Below, piece after piece: positions 58,576 through 64,000 of a DNA stretch of 64,000 bases. The number at the start of each line of letters is the position of its first letter. Positions within the stretch are counted from its first letter, which is position 1. The stretch comes from Aurantiochytrium sp. KH105 (Eukaryota; Sar; Bigyra; Thraustochytrida; Thraustochytriidae), in the NCBI GenBank assembly GCA_003116975.1, contig BGKB01000167.1, forward strand, positions 80,317 through 144,316, written 5' to 3'. Both the position numbers and the translations under genes were made by a program. Under the pieces are notes generated by a model. It was not told the origin of the DNA. It searched no databases and saw only the letters and a list, made by a program, of their open reading frames with translations.

Positions 58576-59021
58576 GGCGAGTTTGAGCCGAATCCTATAA
58601 CTTACTAACTCTCTCGGGCCAGCGCCGCCACGCACCTAAACTCTCTCTTTCCGCACAGCTCTTGGCGCGATGGCACGCGCGCGGTCGCGCCGGCGCTGCG
58701 CCTTGCGCCTTGCGTCCTCCTACGACCAAAACATTCGAGTTCTATGCCGCCTCCATCCCGCAAGGAAATCAATGCCGCCATTCTTTTTTCCTTTGACGAT
58801 TCGTCAAACACTAGAGAAGCTCAGTAGTGGATGGCAACTCCCTCCTACAGGCAAACAAGCCCTTTTTCACGCTCAAGGCCATCCCCACCGAGTCTTCCAA
58901 GCCGTCACAAGAGTAAGGCAAACCGAAAAACCCTCAACGAGGAAACTCCATTTTTTCTCCTTCCTTAGTAGATTGTGGATACTAGCACTCTGCGCGCGCA
59001 GCGAACGAGATTGTTTGCAAG
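58576..59021. other. Intergenic between the small membrane protein and the MAEA-like gene
   Basis: A 446-base spacer lies between two minus-strand genes and holds the small gene's promoter and the MAEA 3' end. No further feature was recognised. Confidence 0.5.
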
Positions 59022-60992
59022 CTAAGCGAGGAAAACGCGCCGAAGGTCATCCCAGTCAAAGACCTCGCCCGAATATGGACACTTGATGGACTTCTTGGTC
59101 TCGGTCGAAACCCGGATCGCGCGCAAGGCATCTTCTGAAAAAACCTGGCCGTTCGGAAGAGCCATGGGTGGGTTGTCTTGCGTCATGACAACGCCAGAGA
59201 GTCTGCACACGAGCGAAGAGTGCACTTGTTGCTTCATGGGCAACCGTCGCGCCACTTGGCCGAGAATTCTGTCACAGCACGGGCAATCGAGAGCGCGTTT
59301 GGCGGCCATGCCAATCTTGTGCGGATGAGAAGGCGCTTCGTTGTCTGTATTGTCAGCTGCTTCGACCTCTTTGTCAACCTCACTGTCGGTTGCTGCGACT
59401 CGCTCGTTGGAACCACGGCTCTGCATGCTATCAGCTTGGTTTTCTAGGTCAGAAGGCGCTGTGCTCGAGGCCACAGCAGCGTCCGTTTCCATGTGATCGT
59501 CCCCATCGTTGTCTTCGCTCTCACCACTATCCTCGTCCTCGTCCTCGTCCTCGTTCTCGTCCTCACTATCCTCTTCCTCGCCATTGTACTCGATGAGGTT
59601 TTCGTTTTCCTCGGCATTGCCAGCATCATCATTCTCGTCGCTATCCTCGTCGCCGCTGCTGTCAGTGTTCTGTGCCTGGGAAACACGCGCATCTGAACTT
59701 TCCTCCACTTGTCTCTCACCACGTGTGCGTCGCCGATGCCGACGACGCCGGCGTTGTTGTCGCCGGGAAAGAGATGCGCGTTCTGCCTGCGTGTGGCGTT
59801 CAAGGGACCGCGACGTTTGGGCGCTCGAGCGGACTCCATTTTTAGGCGCTTCAGAGCGCAATTCCAAACTACCGCCTGACGATTGTTTGATCTCCTTGAG
59901 AAAGCGACGCGAAAAGCGATGCGAACAGAGAGCAGTCCGCATTGACGAGAGTCCTGCTTTAACAGCCACTTGCATCGTTGTTTGTTGCTCGAGACTGAGC
60001 GCACGATTACTGTCAAGCTCAAAAAGACGGGCAAGGTCTTCCCAGTCTGCCTTGGTGAGTGCCGGATAAGCAAAGACGGCGCGTGTGCTAGTCTGCGTCG
60101 AGCGAACAAAGCCGCTCTGCGGCGCCACGCCCATCGATAAGACGGGTGCTCGAGGCTCCAGACCCGTCTTGCGTTTCTTGGAGCTTTTCTTTGCGTCCTC
60201 CAGGTTGCCTTCGCATGTCCGCGTCTTGACTTGTGCTTTTGCGGACCGCTGCTCTGGCGCCATTGGGAAGGCAAGTGCAGAGACTGCATGCTGTATTTCC
60301 TCGAGATGATCGGCTGCGAACGTGGCCAGATGTTTGCGCGCGTACGCGACCGCTTCGATGTGTTTGCCACCGTAAGCGAACTCGAGGAAGCGGAACTTTC
60401 GAAGTGCAAACTCTAACGAGCTGTCAAGGCGCCGAAGCTTTGACTTGTTGTCCTGGCACCACGCAAGAGCTGGTTCGATGTTGCGGTGCACGCGGAGCTG
60501 CGCGGCGATTTCGCAGGTCTCTTGAAAAACGAGGCCATCCACTAGATCTTGGAGGCTTGACTCGCTCGCGGCTCGTTGCCCGGCCTTTGTGTGACCACTG
60601 CGTACAAGATGGTCCGCGATCATGAGCTCTACAAAGTCCGTTTCAGAGGCTTCCTCGTAGAAGCGCAGACGTTTTTCGCCGCGGTCAACAAGGGCACGGC
60701 TTTCGCCTTTGGCGCGTGCAACGCGTTTCTTGACTTTGCGCAAGCGTTCCTCGACACGGTCCAAATTGGCCACGACCTTTTCCCAATTCACCTCGTCCTG
60801 GGCTGCCACGACCTTGCACAGCTCCGCGACCAGAGATACGGCGGCGGCGACATCCTTTTCCGTGCTCTTCTGTACCTGGCGAAAGTTGCGCACGAGGCAT
60901 TCCTGCGGAACCTTGAGCATCCCGTGCGCGTGAGCGCGGACCACCTCGTCGCGGTCCATGCCCTCTCCGCGCCACCCGGCCCCGCGCGCCAT
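59022..60992 (-). CDS. MAEA: MAEA/Gid9 subunit of the CTLH/GID ubiquitin ligase
   Basis: The protein has 656 residues (human MAEA has about 396). An N-terminal coiled coil is followed by LisH/CTLH-type helices (DFVELMIADHLVRSGHTKAGQRAA, then LRVHRNIEPALAWCQDNKSKLRRLDSSLEFALRKFRFLE) and a CRA-type segment (YARKHLATFAADHLEEIQHAVSALAF). A C-terminal RING-Gid domain carries CPCC, the diagnostic HSSLVCRLSGVVMTQDNPPMALPNGQVF and IKCPYSGEVF. MAEA pairs with RMND5/Gid2 as the catalytic RING dimer of the GID/CTLH E3 ligase, which degrades metabolic enzymes such as gluconeogenic ones in yeast. The extra length is a basic patch (RRQQRRRRRHRRR) and a long acidic Ser/Asp/Glu stretch between CRA and RING. 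The first ATG is at 60992; a second Met at 60959 is also possible. Confidence 0.93.
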   Translation of the reverse strand: MARGAGWRGEGMDRDEVVRAHAHGMLKVPQECLVRNFRQVQKSTEKDVAAAVSLVAELCKVVAAQDEVNWEKVVANLDRVEERLRKVKKRVARAKGESRALVDRGEKRLRFYEEASETDFVELMIADHLVRSGHTKAGQRAASESSLQDLVDGLVFQETCEIAAQLRVHRNIEPALAWCQDNKSKLRRLDSSLEFALRKFRFLEFAYGGKHIEAVAYARKHLATFAADHLEEIQHAVSALAFPMAPEQRSAKAQVKTRTCEGNLEDAKKSSKKRKTGLEPRAPVLSMGVAPQSGFVRSTQTSTRAVFAYPALTKADWEDLARLFELDSNRALSLEQQTTMQVAVKAGLSSMRTALCSHRFSRRFLKEIKQSSGGSLELRSEAPKNGVRSSAQTSRSLERHTQAERASLSRRQQRRRRRHRRRTRGERQVEESSDARVSQAQNTDSSGDEDSDENDDAGNAEENENLIEYNGEEEDSEDENEDEDEDEDSGESEDNDGDDHMETDAAVASSTAPSDLENQADSMQSRGSNERVAATDSEVDKEVEAADNTDNEAPSHPHKIGMAAKRALDCPCCDRILGQVARRLPMKQQVHSSLVCRLSGVVMTQDNPPMALPNGQVFSEDALRAIRVSTETKKSIKCPYSGEVFDWDDLRRVFLA

Positions 60993-62183
60993 CCCTGCCT
61001 CCTCGTCCGTCGCGCTCGCGCTCACGCTCTTTCACAGCGCTCAGGCGCAAGATAGTTCTGGGCTTAGCAAGCAATGCGTGTCTCTTACGAATTTTCTTTG
61101 CATCGCTGTTTGACATGGCTTGCTGGCATTAACATGAAAGGGGCCCACTGTCAAGTCACCATGCGGGAAAAACCTTACTTGGTTGGTTGGTTCGTTGGTT
61201 GGTTCGTTGGTTGGTTGGTTGAAGGTGACGAAGTCCTCCGCATGAACTCGAGACATGCATGCGTTAGCGTTAGCGTTAGCGTTGGCGTTAGCTTTGGCTG
61301 CTTGCTGCTGCTGCTGCTGCTGCTGCTGCTAGTGAGACTGGCGAGGTCCACGTTGCTGCTCAGTGAGTGCTCGATGGAAACTCATGCCAACGCAATAATA
61401 ATAGGAGCAGGGACTCTTTATGCCTTCAACTCGTCCCAACATTCGATCGAAGACTATTTATACGCTCGATCGGTCTTGCGAAACCCGATGAAACCACCAA
61501 ACGACTACGCCATCACTCCAGGTTGCCTGCCGACCTTCTCCGCTCCGACACCACCTAGTTCCCCGCTACGCCCCACGTCCCCCGCTCGACTCTGCAAGTC
61601 CGTCCCAAATTCGCGCAGGTTCGGTCTCTGTCTCCCACGGCGATCGCCGCTCGCTGCAATCCTAGTAATAGGATACCGCTTTCTTCATCTTCATCTTCTT
61701 CTGCAACAACGAGAACTTCGCCTTCCTCCCAAATTCCAACCTGGCTCCCTGCACTGCACTGCACTGCATCATACGTAACAAAGCATATGCACCAGTGTTG
61801 CGCCACGCGCGGCCCGGGTGCGCACGCAAAGCGCTCTCCGAGCCGCTGGCACCTTCTTGTACCACCAGCGCCTTCCTGCCCCGGGTGCCTCCGCAGATCT
61901 TCTCAGCCGCATCCATCAACTACACGCAGCTGCCGCGTCCCAAGATGGCGAGGCCGGGTACAGGATACGCCGCCCGGTCCGGCATGGCGGCGCCAAGTCC
62001 GCCACTATCGCGCGCGGAGACGCCGCCAGGGACGAGCGCGGCGCGGGCAGCGGAGAGGGCCGCGGCGGCGGCCAGACAAACACGCAACGCCGGACGAAGG
62101 GTTGCTTGCGAGGCGCGCGCGAGAAGGCAGCAGAAGAGAGCGACGGGAAGAGAGCCCCGGCGGAGGAGCACAAGAGCAGCAAG
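60993..62183. other. Divergent 1.2-kb region between the MAEA-like and acyl-CoA dehydrogenase genes
   Basis: The region contains a TTGG/TTCG tetranucleotide array (about 61179-61220), GCGTTA hexamers (61261-61291) and a GCT array (61304-61330). The frame of the downstream dehydrogenase is open back to 61818 but has no ATG before 62184 and reads as low-complexity Arg/Ala/Gly. No gene was recognised. Confidence 0.55.
61261..61330. repeat. GCGTTA hexamer array followed by a (GCT)9 array
   Basis: Five GCGTTA-type hexamers (one with G for A) run to 61291. After 12 bases nine GCT units follow at 61304-61330. Confidence 0.9.
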
Positions 62184-63527
62184 ATGGCGACGGCGCCCAA
62201 GGGCAGGCTCGGAAGGCAGGCCGGCGAGAACTCGGACTTCAAGTTCGCCGTGCCCAAGCACGTGGAGGAACTGCGTAACAAGGTGCTCGAGTTCGTGGAG
62301 ACCAAAGTGTACGCCTTGGAGCGCGAGCTCGAAAACAGCGGCAAGCATGGCGGCGGCATGGGCATGGGCGGCCTCAAGGACAGCTCCACGGAAGGCGCTC
62401 GCGCATTGAAAAAGCTGCAAGATGAAGCCAAGCGGCAGGGGCTCTGGGCCCTGGGCCACCCCAAGCAAATCGGCGGCGGAAACATGCCCTTCATGGACTA
62501 CATTTACGTGAACGAGGTCCAGGGCAGGTCCGAGCTTGCGCAGTCTGCGCTCGGTACGCATTCGCTCCAGGACTCGCTCATGCTCTATCGCCATGGATCC
62601 GAAGACCTCAAGGCCAAGTACCTGAACCGACTGGTCCAGGCGGAGATCTACCCGAGCTTTGCCATGACCGAGCCTGACGTCCCGTCGAGCGATCCCACGC
62701 AGCTGCAGACCTACGCCAAGCTCGAAGGCGACGAGTGGGTTATTAATGGCCGCAAGTGGTGGACTTCCAACGCCATGAATGCCGAGTACACTTCCGTCTT
62801 TGTCCGCACCGAAATGGGCGACGACGTACCACCCCATGCCGCCTTCTCGATCATTCTCGTGCCGACGTCGACGCCGGGCTACAACATCCAGCGCACCGTC
62901 CACGTGCTCGGCGCTCTCGGTGGCGACCACAGCGAGGTCGTCTATGATAACGTTCGCGTTCCTGCGGGCAACATCATCGGCAAGCGCGGCCAAGGTTTCC
63001 TCATTGCCCAGGAGCGCCTTGGACCCGGCCGCATTTTCCATTGCATGCGCTGGATTGGCCAGTCGCAGCGTGCCTTCGACCTCATGTGCGAGCGTCTCGT
63101 CGAGCGCAAGGTCCGCGGTGGCGGTCAGCTCGCCGACGTGCAGCTCATGCAGGAGCACGTCTTTGACTCATACTGCGACATCCAGGCCTTGCGACTGCTG
63201 ACCCTGGCTGCCGCAGAAAAGATGGATTCTGGCGACTATGCTCGCGTTGAGCTTGCCGCTGCCAAGGCCTGGGGCGCGCGCGCCCTTTGCCGCATCATGG
63301 ACCGTGCAGTGCAGGTCTTTGGCGCAAAGGGTCTCACCGAGGACACTCCTCTCTCGGCCATGTACCGGATGGCCCGCGCCTCGCGCTTTTACGACGGGCC
63401 TGACGAGACGCACATTTCCAGCGTCGGCAGGCTCATCGTGCGCGAGTACAAGGCCGGGCGTCGCTACGACTTTAGCGCCTCCAAGGCCGTGCCCAAGCCC
63501 TCGTACGTCAAGAAGGATTACAAGTGA
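62184..63527 (+). CDS. Acyl-CoA dehydrogenase, ACAD10/11-like
   Basis: The protein has 447 residues, close to a single ACAD domain. Family blocks in order: FAMTEPDVPSSDPTQLQT (FAD and substrate loop), WVINGRKWWTSNA, VLGALGGDHSEVVYDNVRVPAGNIIG, GQGFLIAQERLGPGRIFHCMRW, FGAKGLTEDTPLS and RFYDGPDETH near the C-terminus. The last matches the DGPDEVH signature of the ACAD10/11 subfamily, where the Glu is the likely catalytic base. These enzymes oxidise long or branched (including 4-hydroxy) acyl-CoAs with FAD. Animal ACAD10/11 carry an extra kinase-like domain that is absent here. No clear mitochondrial presequence is visible, and the C-terminus (KKDYK) is not a peroxisomal SKL. The ATG at 62184 is the first in frame. 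Confidence 0.93.
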   Translation: MATAPKGRLGRQAGENSDFKFAVPKHVEELRNKVLEFVETKVYALERELENSGKHGGGMGMGGLKDSSTEGARALKKLQDEAKRQGLWALGHPKQIGGGNMPFMDYIYVNEVQGRSELAQSALGTHSLQDSLMLYRHGSEDLKAKYLNRLVQAEIYPSFAMTEPDVPSSDPTQLQTYAKLEGDEWVINGRKWWTSNAMNAEYTSVFVRTEMGDDVPPHAAFSIILVPTSTPGYNIQRTVHVLGALGGDHSEVVYDNVRVPAGNIIGKRGQGFLIAQERLGPGRIFHCMRWIGQSQRAFDLMCERLVERKVRGGGQLADVQLMQEHVFDSYCDIQALRLLTLAAAEKMDSGDYARVELAAAKAWGARALCRIMDRAVQVFGAKGLTEDTPLSAMYRMARASRFYDGPDETHISSVGRLIVREYKAGRRYDFSASKAVPKPSYVKKDYK

Positions 63528-64000
63528 TTTTTTTTATCAGCAACCAACTTGCCCTTATCATTCATTGATTCTTTAAACCCGTTTTGTCTCGAGACTGCTT
63601 GCCTCCCTGCTCTGTGTTACATACCCCCTGGTAGTGTATTCGAGATGCCTCTGCCAGTCTGACTGCTTTTCTGTCGGCTGGCCTGACATGAAGGCGAGTC
63701 GCAAGTTGATCATCGGCCTGCATAGCATGCTCACTGTCAGTTCCTATGGTCACAATTTCGCGCAGCTGCAGAACTTTCCATGATCGATCTTTCCCCGATC
63801 GATCTTTCGGCATACGTGCGGTAGCACTACTACTTTTAGATCTCGTGGTGCCGGCAGCGGCGCACATGCGTTGCATTGCGTTGCATTTCATTGCGCACAT
63901 CGAACACAGAACATCGAACATCGAACTCTCAATTTACTGTTCCCGGAACAGAAACTCACGGCATGACGCGCAAAATTCGCGACAATACTTGTCATTTTTA
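63528..64000. other. 3' flank of the acyl-CoA dehydrogenase gene
   Basis: About 0.47 kb runs to the window end. It is AT-richer than most spacers, has a run of T just after the stop, and shows short gcgttgcattgc-type and gaacatcgaac-type repeats near 63869-63925. No gene was recognised. Confidence 0.5.

Noticed and set aside
61818-62183. Extension of the acyl-CoA dehydrogenase frame upstream of 62184
   Set aside because: It has no in-frame ATG and is low-complexity Arg/Ala/Gly, unlike a targeting sequence.

Overview
The window looks like nuclear DNA of a unicellular eukaryote. The proteins include an exosome nuclease, COG and exocyst subunits, an ER-resident HSP70 ending in HDEL, a mid-SUN protein and a FYVE-domain RhoGEF. 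Genes are long and mostly uninterrupted, with GC-rich third positions, on both strands, separated by GC-rich intergenic DNA full of microsatellites. This fits a stramenopile protist, and a labyrinthulomycete/thraustochytrid is my best guess; that placement is inference from style and gene content. No operons, CRISPR arrays, insertion sequences or tRNA genes were recognised.

Left part (1-21.7 kb): the N-terminal end of an ABCC transporter (minus, running off the left edge); a mid-SUN/SLP1-like ER or nuclear-envelope protein; a tandem pair of 544-residue flavin monooxygenase-like genes with mosaic near-identity; DIS3/Rrp44; a CDK5RAP3/C53 homologue (UFMylation, ER-phagy); an ankyrin protein; a calcyphosin-like EF-hand protein; and an arginine-kinase-like phosphagen kinase with a predicted N-myristoylation site.

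Middle (21.7-45.7 kb): COG3 and Sec15 lie in tandem, two multi-subunit tethering factors side by side. They are followed by ribosomal protein eS28, whose first exon I infer to carry only the start codon ATG, and by BiP. Then comes a 1,697-residue membrane protein with an App1-type phosphatidate phosphatase domain and at least five copies of an unnamed G-T-x-V-x-T-x-F-G-x-G repeat. Next are a small two-exon SMIM13-like membrane protein and an unresolved multi-exon minus-strand candidate with paired CxxC motifs.

Right part (45.7-64 kb): a DH-PH-FYVE-WW RhoGEF, converging to within 22 bases of a tandem pair of secreted purple acid phosphatases; a 3.7-kb gene-poor, microsatellite-rich stretch; a large unrecognised protein; a small single-pass membrane protein; a MAEA/Gid9 subunit of the CTLH/GID E3 ligase; and an ACAD10/11-like acyl-CoA dehydrogenase.

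No co-regulated pathway spans the window, but secretory-pathway and membrane functions recur: COG3, Sec15, BiP, CDK5RAP3, the mid-SUN protein, the App1-type phosphatase and the secreted phosphatases. The most notable points are the App1-type repeat protein, the start-codon-only exon of eS28, the spliced SMIM13-like gene, the gene-conversion-like mosaic in the monooxygenase pair with a shared upstream box, and the CACTTGCG array upstream of eS28.
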